Shown: positions 8,801 to 16,695, counted from the stretch's first letter. The stretch is 54,960 nt of DNA from an uncultured Muribaculaceae bacterium (GCA_904501735.1 CAJGBY010000014.1:1-54960), one strand, 5' to 3'. The notes: generated by a model not told the origin, from the sequence alone. Numbers and translations are program-made.

Positions 8801-11448
8801 TAGCTTTTGTCGAAAGAATTGCCGATTAAAAATGAGCCCTTTTTGCTTGATACACAATCGGTTTGTGTGATTGGAATCCATAGTGCCGATTCAATAGGAG
8901 GTACCTTGTCGGAAGGTCGATAAATGACGATTTTTGCCTTGTCGGAGCTTGTCGCAGAGCCGTCATTGAGCCATGCTTGCGCAGTGTATTCTCCCGATGC
9001 TATTTTAGTGAAATCGAAGTCGGGTTTTGACGAAGAAAATGGTAGGCGAGTTGTGTTGCCACTCTTGTCGGTGAGTACAAGAAAGCAACTATAGCTTTGT
9101 GGAGTATTCTCGCCAAAACTATTTACTTCAATAGGTAATGTGCAGATGTGGCTTGCGTCGATGTTGGTAATTTCGTCATGTTTCCAGGTGATTTGTATAT
9201 CGGAGCCAATGACGAAGGCGCTTGAATTGCTCGATTGAGTTTCTCCAGCCTTGTCGGTAGCAATGGCTTGAATGCGGTATCTTGTGAATGGCGTAGATTG
9301 TTGCTCTTTCACAGCCTTTGCATCAAATGTGATGTCAAAATTACCCATTTCATCGGTTGAAATAGTAGTGTTAGCAATATTAGAAAAGTTGCCCCAATTG
9401 GCTGATTGGAGGGCGCACTTAACCGAAGTGTTGCTTAATGGAACACCGCTGAAAGTTTTAGCAACGCCATGTATTGTGATGTTGCCATTTTCGGGATATG
9501 TCGATTTTTCGTCGATGAAATCGATGTAGAACGAAGGGGTTTTGTATTCGCTCACATTGATGCTCTTATAGGCTGAAAGCTTAGGGCTTTTAGGCGAGGA
9601 AACTCTTATGCTGAAAGCACCATTTAATCGATCAGTAGGGATGGAAAAATCGTGAGCTATTCGCCCCATTTCATCGGTGAATGCGGTGATGCTTGAAATA
9701 GTGTCATTGTTGGAATCAAAGAGAGTAATAGATGTCTCAAAGTTCTTTAGTATCGTCTTTTTGAATGCGTTGGAACGATAGCACACTATAGCCAACTTAA
9801 TGGTTTCTCCTGGACGATAAATTGCCAAATCGGAGAATATGTCGCAGTGATATTGGTATTCATCGAAATTAGGAGTGTAGAAATAAGTATGATAGTTGGC
9901 TGTGTAATGCTTGTCGGAGCCGTGAGCGAACTTGAAATTGTAGTAATTAGAGTTGTCTAAAACGACCTTGCCATCCTTGTTTGTAGCTTGGTTGAAAGTC
10001 TCAGAATTGTTGCGACTGCCTGATGCTGAGATAGTTACATGGGGTGTGGGCGCGCCCGTTTTGGCGTTTAAAGCAAAGATTGAGTAGGTTTTGTTGCTAT
10101 TATTTCTTACAGAGAATGAAGCTAAATCGCTTATAATAAATGTGTTATAGTAGTCGTAGCCTCGGTTGGATTCGACCTTTTTGCCCTTGTCGCTCACTGA
10201 GTAAACGATAGGTACATACATGCCATAATCGAGTGCAGGAAGATTGATCTGGATAGTGTCGGTGAATGGCACTACACCATTAGAATGAAACTCCTTTGTG
10301 ATTACGGGAGTCTGCGTGATAAAGTCTTTAGACTGAACCGACGATTTGTTTACCTTATAAATGGAAATGCCGAGATTGTTGGTGTTTTCAACATGGCACA
10401 CCATAGTGATAGAGTCGGTAGAGTTGAATTGCTTGTCGAACACTAAAGTAGCCGAAGGCTTTTCGAGTTCGATAAGTCGTGATTGAATTAATGGAGTATA
10501 ATTGCTTTTTGGAAAATTCGCGATGTAATCGGTATAAATGCTATAAAGTTCTTTGTTGTTGCGTTGTAGTTTGAGGATGATAGGCGCAACATTAGCGTTG
10601 TTCTTATAGATGTTATACAACGAATCTATTTGAGCATTTAGCTTAGGATTGTTGTAGTAATTTTTAGGGTTTTCAAAAGTTATTTTGTTTAGGATAGCAT
10701 TAATATAAGGGCGGCTACCATCTTTGTGAAATGATAGTAGTTCGTTGTAAATGTTTGTGATCTTGTAACTGAAATCCTGATTGGTAATAGAAGTCTTAGC
10801 AAACGGATTCCACATGTTGTAAGAACTCCAACTTTGGTAAATGTTTATGCATTGTTGTGCCACAAAATCGAACATTGTAGGATAGGTGCTTACTGATACT
10901 TTGTTGATCTTGACGATTTGAGAGAAATCAGTAATTTTTGCTGATTTCAACGCATTGTTTTCGCTAATAGCCTTGTCTAAAAGCGACGAAATGTGCGTTT
11001 TGAATTGAGCCTCGTTCCATTCGAAAATATTCGATGAATTCGAAGAAATTTCAGTGCGATTGGGCAACTTATAACGGTTGCGAGAATAGTATTCGTTGAT
11101 GATATTAGCCTCAAGAAGATATAGAACCGATGATATGCATTTGTTCGGTTCAATAGAAGCTATGGATTCGATTTTATCGATGATAATAGGCAATGAGTCG
11201 TTTGAAATCATCGATTTTGCGAGCGATGATTGAATGAGGGCAAGCACAGTGCGTTCGCCATCGTGAAGCTTAAGAGCAGTATTAAGCTCGGTTGAGGCAT
11301 TGGCTATAACGGTTTGTGGATAATTGAAATCGGGCTTGTCGAATGTGTACTCAGGAATAGACACGGTTATGGCGTTTTCTTGGGCTACAACATCGAGAGC
11401 CGAGATAGAAAGAAATAGAGCGAAAATAAAATTGATAATATTCTTCAT
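5866..11448 (-). CDS. Very large alpha-2-macroglobulin-like exported protein, no thioester motif
   Basis: A 1860-residue protein with a signal peptide (1-22, cut near VVAQ). It shows the order of bacterial alpha-2-macroglobulins: MG-type beta domains including the YRPGE segment near residue 545, then the family A2M block (AFWQPLLVTDDKGNASIEF, near 1130), an alpha-helical barrel region about 1300-1640 and a C-terminal beta domain. Bacterial A2Ms trap proteases in the envelope. The Cys-x-Glu-Gln thioester expected after the ATALPSL segment (near 1325) is missing: that stretch reads KSNDNTTTTSL. It is therefore a thioester-less form that would trap only by conformational change or do something else. 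A terminator at 11484-11529 separates it from the sigma-factor unit upstream. I found no clear promoter. Confidence 0.85.
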   Translation of the reverse strand: MKNIINFIFALFLSISALDVVAQENAITVSIPEYTFDKPDFNYPQTVIANASTELNTALKLHDGERTVLALIQSSLAKSMISNDSLPIIIDKIESIASIEPNKCISSVLYLLEANIINEYYSRNRYKLPNRTEISSNSSNIFEWNEAQFKTHISSLLDKAISENNALKSAKITDFSQIVKINKVSVSTYPTMFDFVAQQCINIYQSWSSYNMWNPFAKTSITNQDFSYKITNIYNELLSFHKDGSRPYINAILNKITFENPKNYYNNPKLNAQIDSLYNIYKNNANVAPIILKLQRNNKELYSIYTDYIANFPKSNYTPLIQSRLIELEKPSATLVFDKQFNSTDSITMVCHVENTNNLGISIYKVNKSSVQSKDFITQTPVITKEFHSNGVVPFTDTIQINLPALDYGMYVPIVYSVSDKGKKVESNRGYDYYNTFIISDLASFSVRNNSNKTYSIFALNAKTGAPTPHVTISASGSRNNSETFNQATNKDGKVVLDNSNYYNFKFAHGSDKHYTANYHTYFYTPNFDEYQYHCDIFSDLAIYRPGETIKLAIVCYRSNAFKKTILKNFETSITLFDSNNDTISSITAFTDEMGRIAHDFSIPTDRLNGAFSIRVSSPKSPKLSAYKSINVSEYKTPSFYIDFIDEKSTYPENGNITIHGVAKTFSGVPLSNTSVKCALQSANWGNFSNIANTTISTDEMGNFDITFDAKAVKEQQSTPFTRYRIQAIATDKAGETQSSNSSAFVIGSDIQITWKHDEITNIDASHICTLPIEVNSFGENTPQSYSCFLVLTDKSGNTTRLPFSSSKPDFDFTKIASGEYTAQAWLNDGSATSSDKAKIVIYRPSDKVPPIESALWIPITQTDCVSSKKGSFLIGNSFDKSYVYYTISHLNNIIDEGWITLKRGISPFKFTMPKCANSSAILRIEFNCFKNGKKYSHTVTVTPKIEQPKTKLTVSSFRDKITAGDREKWTLHLATDGKPVANGAIFSVLTDKALNSLADNTWNFAPTMTTLFSSSCLYTQSVYSNSEFFSWKYKNKPTDLPNFSEPILYLYDQHFFTSNAKNIRIRGTRSERSFVATEQQVYSTSVNNSAVVRESKAADELTTDGALNLTEESSPIMVRTTDIKTAFWQPLLVTDDKGNASIEFDVPNMNTIWLFQAIGYSKDLNTASILKETIANKPIMVNPNMPRFLRQGDKATLVASVQNITDSIQNCSTEIELFNPFTSLIYARQQQNISISKNDTETVAIEYAIPDTINALAFRIKATNGSFSDGEQVIIPVLQETSPIIEATPFYITPESSDYTINLPTFPEKAKITFEYCDNPIWYVATALPSLKSNDNTTTTSLVHSLFANLVAKKVAQDNPNILEALDYWAKNPQDSALVSMLTKNNNLKIGTLLASPWLKDSEEQTLRMSQLKDLFDNAKSTSATNSLIDKLAELQLSDGGFAWFRYPNAKSSDYTTLYVLQVIGRIKALNAIDNDSKLNYIIAKAIKYLDIEIINHYNAQRNKLDFSNYLDYAYTRSLFMDIEMSATVHNLYTKITQSLAKEWKEMNIVDKAFTTITLAHFGKQAQAKPILESLNQFSVYKPSTGRFWDNLQNSWCRSDNKVALTSLILQAYHIIDPKAIQINQIRQWLLLAKQSTDWGNSSLAADAVYALLSTGTNWLTSAQLPTFSLNGKPFEMSNIDRILGYGKIGLNINNTSHNSITIQRNNGAPSWGSVYCQYNAPMKDIQSSSIEELSISKEIRPYNNNSDFNIGDKVQVRLTITNARDIEFVTLSDERPACIEPLNQISGYHFEDGIGYYLETKDSKTNIFFNHLPKGTHVITYDTYVTNSGYFSSGVATIQCQYAPQITAHSAGTTISVK

Positions 11449-11483
11449 AATAAGCAGCAGTTATGAATTGAACATCTATTTAG

Positions 11484-11529
11484 AAAAAAATCTCGAAACA
11501 GAAAAAAAGACTTTTAATGTTTCGAGATT
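11484..11529 (-). terminator. Terminator of the ECF sigma factor unit
   Basis: A perfect 11-bp stem (11489-11499 with 11519-11529) has a 19-base loop. On the minus strand it is followed by seven T (11490-11484). It ends the sigma/anti-sigma/Spy-like transcript before the A2M gene. Confidence 0.75.
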
Positions 11530-11556
11530 AAATGAAGTTATGATTGTTTTATTATG

Positions 11557-12033
11557 TTATTCGTTCCCTTGTTTAGCTTTGCTGCGCTTATTGTGGTTTA
11601 GCATTTCCACTGCGAAGCGATTTTCGGCTCTTTTCAACAAGAACATTTGTTTAGGCGAGAGTATCTTTTCAAAAATTTTGAAATATTCTTTTTCGATTTC
11701 GCCTTCGATGACAGTAACATCAGAAAGAGCTTTAGCAACAGCTGTATATTGTTCGTCGCTTACTTCATCTTTTTCTCTCGAAAGGTCGGCTTCAAGTTGT
11801 CGAGCATTGCGATTGGCTTGATATACTTTGTCCTCCATTTCGGTGTAAAGCGGAATGAATAGTTTGCTTTGCTCGTCGCTCATTTGAGTTTCTTTGATTA
11901 GGAAAGAGTGCTTGAAGTTACGCACTTCTTCCATCCATTTGTTTTGGTGAGCCTTGTTCTCTTGAGCAAAAGCGAAATTGCCTTGAGAGAATGCTACAGT
12001 GAGCAATATGATTAGTGATAATAAGTTTTTCAT
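11557..12033 (-). CDS. Spy/CpxP-like periplasmic protein
   Basis: A 158-residue protein with a signal peptide (1-23, ending AFAQ) and an all-helical, highly charged body. The layout resembles Spy/CpxP-type periplasmic chaperones or stress sensors: a segment MSDEQSKLFIPLYTEME near residues 51-67 and a long coiled helix with a late LSPKQMFLLKRAENRF segment (about 125-140). Such proteins often sit downstream of ECF sigma genes in Bacteroidetes. It follows the anti-sigma-like gene by 24 bases and is the last gene before a terminator. A role in sensing or buffering envelope stress is inferred from family and context. Confidence 0.65.
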   Translation of the reverse strand: MKNLLSLIILLTVAFSQGNFAFAQENKAHQNKWMEEVRNFKHSFLIKETQMSDEQSKLFIPLYTEMEDKVYQANRNARQLEADLSREKDEVSDEQYTAVAKALSDVTVIEGEIEKEYFKIFEKILSPKQMFLLKRAENRFAVEMLNHNKRSKAKQGNE

Positions 12034-12057
12034 ATAAGCGAAATTTGGGGGATATTA

Positions 12058-12447
12058 TTATTCCATGAAATTAGCCTCTTCGGCAGCAACACTATCTTTG
12101 TAGGTATAGATGTCGTATTCAGAAATGTCGCCATGCATCAAAAACTCGTTGATATTTTCCTCATATTGGAAACCTGCAACGATGTCGTTGTTGTATTGTC
12201 CTTGAGTGGCAATGCCAGCCAAATCGTTGAAGATCCACATCATACACCATATGCCAGCAAACATAGCAGCAAGGTATACATAAGGGCGTAGACGATTCCA
12301 TAAAGTAGGTTTTACTTCAGGAATTACTTGGTGTTGAGGGATAACCTGTTCCATTTTTGAAGCGAAATCTTCAAAATAGTTTTCAGGCACTTTAAATCCC
12401 GATTCACGCCCGATTTTAGATAATATGTCCGATTTGTCTTCTTTCAT
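12058..12447 (-). CDS. Single-pass membrane protein, probable anti-sigma factor
   Basis: A 129-residue protein with a cytosolic N-terminal part containing SGFKVPENYFEDFASKM (16-32), one membrane segment at about 54-75 (YVYLAAMFAGIWCMMWIF) and a short acidic periplasmic tail. The FKVPENYFEDF motif is familiar from small Bacteroidetes proteins encoded right after ECF sigma genes. No zinc-binding HxxxCxxC anti-sigma motif is present. It lies 33 bases after the sigma gene. Anti-sigma function is inferred from topology and position; a plain membrane sensor is the alternative. Confidence 0.6.
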   Translation of the reverse strand: MKEDKSDILSKIGRESGFKVPENYFEDFASKMEQVIPQHQVIPEVKPTLWNRLRPYVYLAAMFAGIWCMMWIFNDLAGIATQGQYNNDIVAGFQYEENINEFLMHGDISEYDIYTYKDSVAAEEANFME

Positions 12448-12480
12448 TTCGATAGTATGACTTTAAAAAAAGGAAAAGGT

Positions 12481-13038
12481 TTAATTGGTCTCAGAGAAAA
12501 ATTCCTCAATTTTTTTAGCAGCGTGATGGTAGGATGCTTTTAGAGCCCCAACCGAGGTGCCGAGAATCTCCGACATGTCTTCATATTTCATTTCGTCGAA
12601 GTAGCGCATATTGAACACAAGTCGTTGTTTTTCAGGCAAGCGATTGATAGCTTTTTGCAATTCGAGTTGCAGGTCATTGCCATCGAACCAGTCGTCGGCT
12701 TGCAGATTGTTGATGAGGAAAGAATCTTCGTCATCGATAGAAGTGGTTTGCTTGTTGCGCTCCTTGTTGAGGAATGTAATAGATTCGTTGATGGCAATTT
12801 TATAGAGCCAAGTAGATAGCTTTGCATCGCCACGAAAATGGTTGATATTAATCCATGCTTTGATGAAGGTTTCTTGTAGAATATCGTTAGTATTTTCGTG
12901 ATCGATTACCATTCGACGAATCTGCCAATAAAGAGGTTGAGAGTAATGTCTCATCACCTTATTGAAGGCGCGTTGTCGAGTGTCCTCGTTGCGCAATTCC
13001 TCGATGATTATTTCTTCGTTGTATTCTTTTGAAGTCAT
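12481..13038 (-). CDS. ECF-type RNA polymerase sigma factor
   Basis: A 185-residue sigma-70 family protein of the ECF group, with only regions 2 and 4. Region 2 is seen as NDILQETFIKAWININHF and STWLYKIAINESI (about 50-95). Region 4 is seen as LPEKQRLVFNMRYFDEM followed by the helix-turn-helix MSEILGTSVGALKASYHHA (about 133-175). It heads a three-gene unit with an anti-sigma-like membrane protein and a Spy-like exported protein, which suggests a response to envelope conditions. A 9-bp inverted repeat lies four bases upstream of its start codon and may serve in its own control. Its target genes cannot be told from this window. Confidence 0.92.
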   Translation of the reverse strand: MTSKEYNEEIIIEELRNEDTRQRAFNKVMRHYSQPLYWQIRRMVIDHENTNDILQETFIKAWININHFRGDAKLSTWLYKIAINESITFLNKERNKQTTSIDDEDSFLINNLQADDWFDGNDLQLELQKAINRLPEKQRLVFNMRYFDEMKYEDMSEILGTSVGALKASYHHAAKKIEEFFSETN

Positions 13039-13042
13039 TTAA

Positions 13043-13065
13043 ACTAAATTTGTCGTAAATTTAGT
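13043..13065. promoter_or_regulatory. Inverted repeat at the sigma factor start
   Basis: ACTAAATTT (13043-13051) is repeated inverted at 13057-13065 with a 5-base spacer. It ends four bases upstream of the sigma factor ATG (13038). It could be an operator or an mRNA hairpin hiding the translation start. Confidence 0.45.
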
Positions 13066-13118
13066 GTAAAGTTTTGAATTTAGAGAAGAAAAGGGTTAAA
13101 TGTTTGCGAAAAAGCATG

Positions 13119-13153
13119 AAAAAAGCGCTGATTTTATGTAAATCAACGCTTTT
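13119..13153 (-). terminator. Terminator of the TonB receptor-lipoprotein unit
   Basis: A 14-bp stem with one G-T wobble (13121-13134 with 13140-13153) and a 5-base loop is followed on the minus strand by a T run ending near 13119. It lies 20 bases past the lipoprotein stop codon, so that unit ends before the sigma factor gene. Confidence 0.8.
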
Positions 13154-13173
13154 GATAGAGTTAATGCTAATTC

Positions 13174-14067
13174 TTATTGTAGCTTTTCCTTAGCGAACAT
13201 ATAAGCTTCAGAGTTTACTGAGAAGCAGCGATCAGCCATAGCTTCATCACCTACCTTAGTACAGTTGAAGTTTATAGTCAATAGACCGTTAGCAACTTTT
13301 GCATTGAATGCAGAGATAGGATATGATGCAACAGGAGTCTTTTCGGTGTTGTTAAGAGTAGGGATGAGTTCATCACATGTAAGTTCAAAGCCTGAAGGAG
13401 TTGCAGTGTAAGTTACATTAGGGAAAATCATATTCATTGCAGGCATCTTTTCGGCAAACTTCATATTGAATACATAAACTTGAGCCAAGTTATTATCGGG
13501 ATTCAAATAGATAGCATAAGAAGCATTGTTGAAATGGAAATCATCGTTGCTATTGCTACTGAAAACCTTTCTTACATCAGTTTGGCTTTCGTGTTCGAAT
13601 GTAAGAGTTGGCGAACTTACATTTACAGTGATAGAATTGTTGACAACGAATGAAAGTTCTGCAATGCTGAAATTGAGGATTTGAGAGCTTGCAATGCGAC
13701 AGTTGAGTGACGAAATAGTGTACTCAGGGATTGGCTTGTCGTCAACTTCAGGAACAATATTAGTAGCATTAAGCTTGATGCCCGAGATTGTCTTTGTGAA
13801 ACGAATATCCTCGATTTCCATAGTGATAGCAGGCATCATAGGGCTGAATTGTACGCCATTGATAGTGATGTCGGCAGTACCTTCGTTGTAATTCAATTCG
13901 TAAGTGAACATTACAGGCTTGTAAAGGGTGGTTTTATTACCCATAGTAACTGAATAAAGTTGGTTCAAACCAATCTTTTCAGAGAATTTGTTGTCGTCTT
14001 CGTGAGATTCGCAAGATGTTGCGAAAACAGCGATAGTCAAAACTATCAAATAAAAGAATTTCTTCAT
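13174..14067 (-). CDS. Lipoprotein of unknown function with two internal repeats
   Basis: A 297-residue protein with a lipoprotein signal (FATSC, C19 as the lipidated cysteine). The mature part is beta-rich and I see two homologous halves, about residues 52-140 and 180-270. Both contain an MPA segment followed by a hydrophobic strand, then SG with a strand, a proline-rich turn, and a Y-x-I-S segment (EYTISSLN and SYPISAFN). It resembles the calycin-like lipoproteins of Bacteroides, but I cannot name the family with confidence. It follows the TonB receptor by 19 bases and probably works with it at the outer membrane, as surface lipoproteins often do for substrate capture. The substrate is unknown. 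Confidence 0.7.
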   Translation of the reverse strand: MKKFFYLIVLTIAVFATSCESHEDDNKFSEKIGLNQLYSVTMGNKTTLYKPVMFTYELNYNEGTADITINGVQFSPMMPAITMEIEDIRFTKTISGIKLNATNIVPEVDDKPIPEYTISSLNCRIASSQILNFSIAELSFVVNNSITVNVSSPTLTFEHESQTDVRKVFSSNSNDDFHFNNASYAIYLNPDNNLAQVYVFNMKFAEKMPAMNMIFPNVTYTATPSGFELTCDELIPTLNNTEKTPVASYPISAFNAKVANGLLTINFNCTKVGDEAMADRCFSVNSEAYMFAKEKLQ

Positions 14068-14086
14068 AATTGATTGTATTTGTGTA

Positions 14087-16342
14087 TTAGTTAATATTTA
14101 TTCTTAGAGTTGCGCCAAGGCAGCGAGGTTTACCTCGTTGAAGGAATGCGTTGCCTATTGATACAAAATAAAAAGTCTTGAAATTAGTGTTGGTTAAGTT
14201 TTGTGCCCAGATGTCGAGCGACAAGTTTTTGTGTTCCACGCGTATAGACGCATTGGCAGTGGCGTAGAATGGTTGATGAAGCGAGTTGTCCTCGTTCCAA
14301 TATATTTTGCCAGCACCTTTCACATTGGCATTGATAGAAATGGCATCGAACCATGAATTGTTGAAATCCTTTGTGTAGGTTGCGCCCACATAGAATGTGT
14401 TGGAAGGAGAATAAGGGATATATTTTCCTGCAAAATCATCTTTGCCATTGTTGTATTCGATGAATTTCGCGTTGGTGTAGCCATAGTTTGCGTTAAGCTC
14501 AAGCTCGTTCAACGGAGCATATCGTGGAGCCACTTCAGCACCGAAACTGCGTGCTTTACCAGCATTGCTCATGATGCGTCCAGTGGTGTTGCCTTCGGGG
14601 AAGCGAGTGAGCTGTTGGTCGTTGCAGCGAATGTAAAATGCTGATATGTCGGCCGATAGGCGATTGTTGTCGGTAGTGAGGTGTGATCCAATCTCAAAGT
14701 TCCAACTTTGTTCAGGTTTGTAGCCCACAACTTGATTGATGTCGTAGGAAGCGCTAAGTCCCATGATGCCCATTAGCTTTTGTTGAAGCACATCGCTGAA
14801 CATTTGAGTATTGAAACCTCCAGCTTTGTATCCCTTAGCGATGCTAAAGAAAAGAGTGGAAATGTTTTTAGTTGGGAGCTGGTAGATGGCTGACACTTTA
14901 GGCAATAATTGAATGAAATCTTTGTTCAAATCGCCAGTGTCGTAGATGTTGACAGGCGTATTTGCAAAAATATTGTCGGGGCTAACACTCTCTTTATAAG
15001 TAGTGTAGCTTGTGTTGCACTGACTTAGGTAAGAAAGCGATGTTTTTTCGTAGTCGAGGCGCAATCCCGCAGATAAAGTCCATCTGTCGATAGAGTAGGT
15101 TGACTGATGGTAGAGTGCGAGTCCGAAACCAGGGTTTTCGAAGTCGCTTTCCAAACGGAAATTGCGTGTGTCCCAATAGATAGGGTAGGTAGGAATGGCA
15201 TTGTTGCGATTGCTCTCGATAAGTTGCTCAATACCATAGTCTTTGAAAGTTACAGGAGCACTCATGTCGAGGTGCTTGTAGAAACCAAATGCACCAACGA
15301 GCCATTTGTAGCTGTTGCTATCCTTACCCTTGAGTACAAAGTCTTGAGTTAGAGTGGTTTGCTTGCGCGCTTGAGTGAGGGTGAAATAGGGTAGCGGCAA
15401 GAAATCCTGGTCGAGCGTCATGTTGTCGTCGATGTATTGCACACTTGTGATGCTCGACAAAGTGAAATGAGGTGTAATCCAACGCACTGTGAGTCCGTCG
15501 TTGAATGAAGAACGGCGGTAGAAACAAGTGTCGTTGTAGGCTATTTTTGCGCTTTCGACCGATTCGTAAGGGTAGCCACCTTGTCGAAGTACAGAGCAGT
15601 AGAACGTGTTGTCAATGTGCAAGTTGCGTGAAGGGCGCCATTGTAATTTTACGCGTCCGCCCCATTGTCGTTCCTTGTCGCATTTTTCGCCATTGTAGGT
15701 GTTGGTGAAAAAGCCGTCGGAAGAGGTATATTGAGCAGTGATGCTTGCACCAAATTTGGTGCTAAACTTGTGGTAGACCGAAGCAGATGCCTTGTAGGAA
15801 TTGCCCGAAGAATGTTCGGCAAGCAAACGCACACCTTGGTAGGTGAGAGGCGAGATGGTGTAGATGTTGATGAGCCCGCCCATTGTGTTTCGACCGAATA
15901 GAGTGCTTTGAGGTCCACGAAGCATTTCAATGCGTGCGATGTCGGCAATATCGAAATCGTAATTGTTCTTGTCCATGACAGGGATGTTATCGATGTTCAT
16001 ACCCACAACAGGTTGGTCGATGCGAGTGCCCATGCCACGCACATAGATTGACGAAGTGATGCGAGAGCCATAATCAGGGATGTGAAGATTGGGAGCTATC
16101 TCGCTGATATTCTTTGAAGAAACGATGTTTAGTTTCTCGATGTCGCGTCCTTTGATGTGAGTGTTGGCTGTGCTTGAATGCAGAGGGTTTACATCCTGCT
16201 TGATAGCCGAGATCGTGATCTCATTGAGCGTCAAAGTGGTGTCGGCAGTGAGATTGTCGGCATGAGCAGAAGCGCAATATGTGAGAGCAACAGTAAAGAG
16301 TGTTGCTGGTAGATAAGTCGTATTTTTTAAAAGGCATTTCAT
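14087..16342 (-). CDS. TonB-dependent outer membrane receptor (not SusC type)
   Basis: A 751-residue outer membrane receptor. It has a signal peptide (1-28, ending SAHA), a probable TonB box around 38-46 (LNEITISAI) and a plug domain to about residue 165 with the signature IEMLRGPQSTLFGRNTMGG (138-156). A 22-strand barrel region follows to the end. It lacks the carboxypeptidase-like N-terminal domain of SusC proteins and resembles siderophore or cofactor receptors, so uptake of an iron chelate, cobalamin or similar small molecule is likely. The substrate is not visible. A promoter lies immediately upstream with almost no leader. It forms a unit with the lipoprotein downstream, closed by the terminator at 13119-13153. 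Confidence 0.88.
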   Translation of the reverse strand: MKCLLKNTTYLPATLFTVALTYCASAHADNLTADTTLTLNEITISAIKQDVNPLHSSTANTHIKGRDIEKLNIVSSKNISEIAPNLHIPDYGSRITSSIYVRGMGTRIDQPVVGMNIDNIPVMDKNNYDFDIADIARIEMLRGPQSTLFGRNTMGGLINIYTISPLTYQGVRLLAEHSSGNSYKASASVYHKFSTKFGASITAQYTSSDGFFTNTYNGEKCDKERQWGGRVKLQWRPSRNLHIDNTFYCSVLRQGGYPYESVESAKIAYNDTCFYRRSSFNDGLTVRWITPHFTLSSITSVQYIDDNMTLDQDFLPLPYFTLTQARKQTTLTQDFVLKGKDSNSYKWLVGAFGFYKHLDMSAPVTFKDYGIEQLIESNRNNAIPTYPIYWDTRNFRLESDFENPGFGLALYHQSTYSIDRWTLSAGLRLDYEKTSLSYLSQCNTSYTTYKESVSPDNIFANTPVNIYDTGDLNKDFIQLLPKVSAIYQLPTKNISTLFFSIAKGYKAGGFNTQMFSDVLQQKLMGIMGLSASYDINQVVGYKPEQSWNFEIGSHLTTDNNRLSADISAFYIRCNDQQLTRFPEGNTTGRIMSNAGKARSFGAEVAPRYAPLNELELNANYGYTNAKFIEYNNGKDDFAGKYIPYSPSNTFYVGATYTKDFNNSWFDAISINANVKGAGKIYWNEDNSLHQPFYATANASIRVEHKNLSLDIWAQNLTNTNFKTFYFVSIGNAFLQRGKPRCLGATLRININ

Positions 16343-16350
16343 ATCAAGTG

Positions 16351-16382
16351 CAAAATTACGAACAATTTAGGGGAGCTACAAT
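16351..16382 (-). promoter_or_regulatory. Promoter of the TonB receptor gene
   Basis: On the minus strand ATTG (16382-16379), a 20-base spacer, then TAATTTTG (16358-16351). The ATG at 16342 begins only nine bases after the -7 element, so the mRNA would be leaderless or nearly so. Confidence 0.65.
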
Positions 16383-16486
16383 CCCCAAATGTAGTGATTT
16401 ATCGGTGCTGTGTAGTGATGGCGTAGTGCGGTGGCAAAAGTGTTGAGAAAAAGTGTAAAAAAGAGTGAATTAAATATGTTATAAAA

Positions 16487-16518
16487 TTAGAATAAATAGA
16501 AAAGAATCATTATCTTTG
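16487..16518 (+). promoter_or_regulatory. Promoter of the nuo-atp locus
   Basis: TTAG (16487-16490), a 20-base spacer, then TATCTTTG (16511-16518) followed by C. This is a good Bacteroidetes -7 element with a one-mismatch -33. It is the only good plus-strand candidate I found in the gap before nuoA. Confidence 0.6.
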
Positions 16519-16577
16519 CAGTGTGAAAATGATGTAAAACCTGAAAGGGCTGTAAATTGAGGGTGTTACTCGTTTTC

Positions 16578-16593
16578 AATTAAGTACTTAATT
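16578..16593. promoter_or_regulatory. Perfect 16-bp palindrome in the nuo leader
   Basis: AATTAAGTACTTAATT reads the same on both strands. It lies about 60 bases below the predicted -7 element, within the transcribed leader, and could be a site for a dimeric regulator. AT richness makes chance possible. Confidence 0.35.
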
Positions 16594-16635
16594 AAAAAAT
16601 GGATGTTTCTACAATGTAATGCAAATATTACACTA

Positions 16636-16695
16636 ATGGGTGGCGTGTGCAATTATGCGTGCGCTTGTTGTCGTATTTGTAAGTGTAGGAATTAA
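16636..16695 (+). other. Possible cysteine-rich leader mini-ORF upstream of nuoA
   Basis: An ATG at 16636 opens 19 codons ending in TAA. Six of the 19 are cysteine codons, in the pattern C-N-Y-A-C-A-C-C-R-I-C-K-C. It lies inside the long nuo leader. Cysteine-rich upstream ORFs act as cysteine-responsive leaders in some bacteria. That it is translated here is only a guess: there is no clear ribosome binding site and I see no matching attenuator hairpin. Confidence 0.2.

Noticed and set aside
11324..11821. A 165-codon open frame on the plus strand
   Set aside because: It overlaps the start of the A2M gene and most of the Spy-like gene on the other strand, crosses a terminator hairpin and has no recognisable domain. 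It is a shadow frame.
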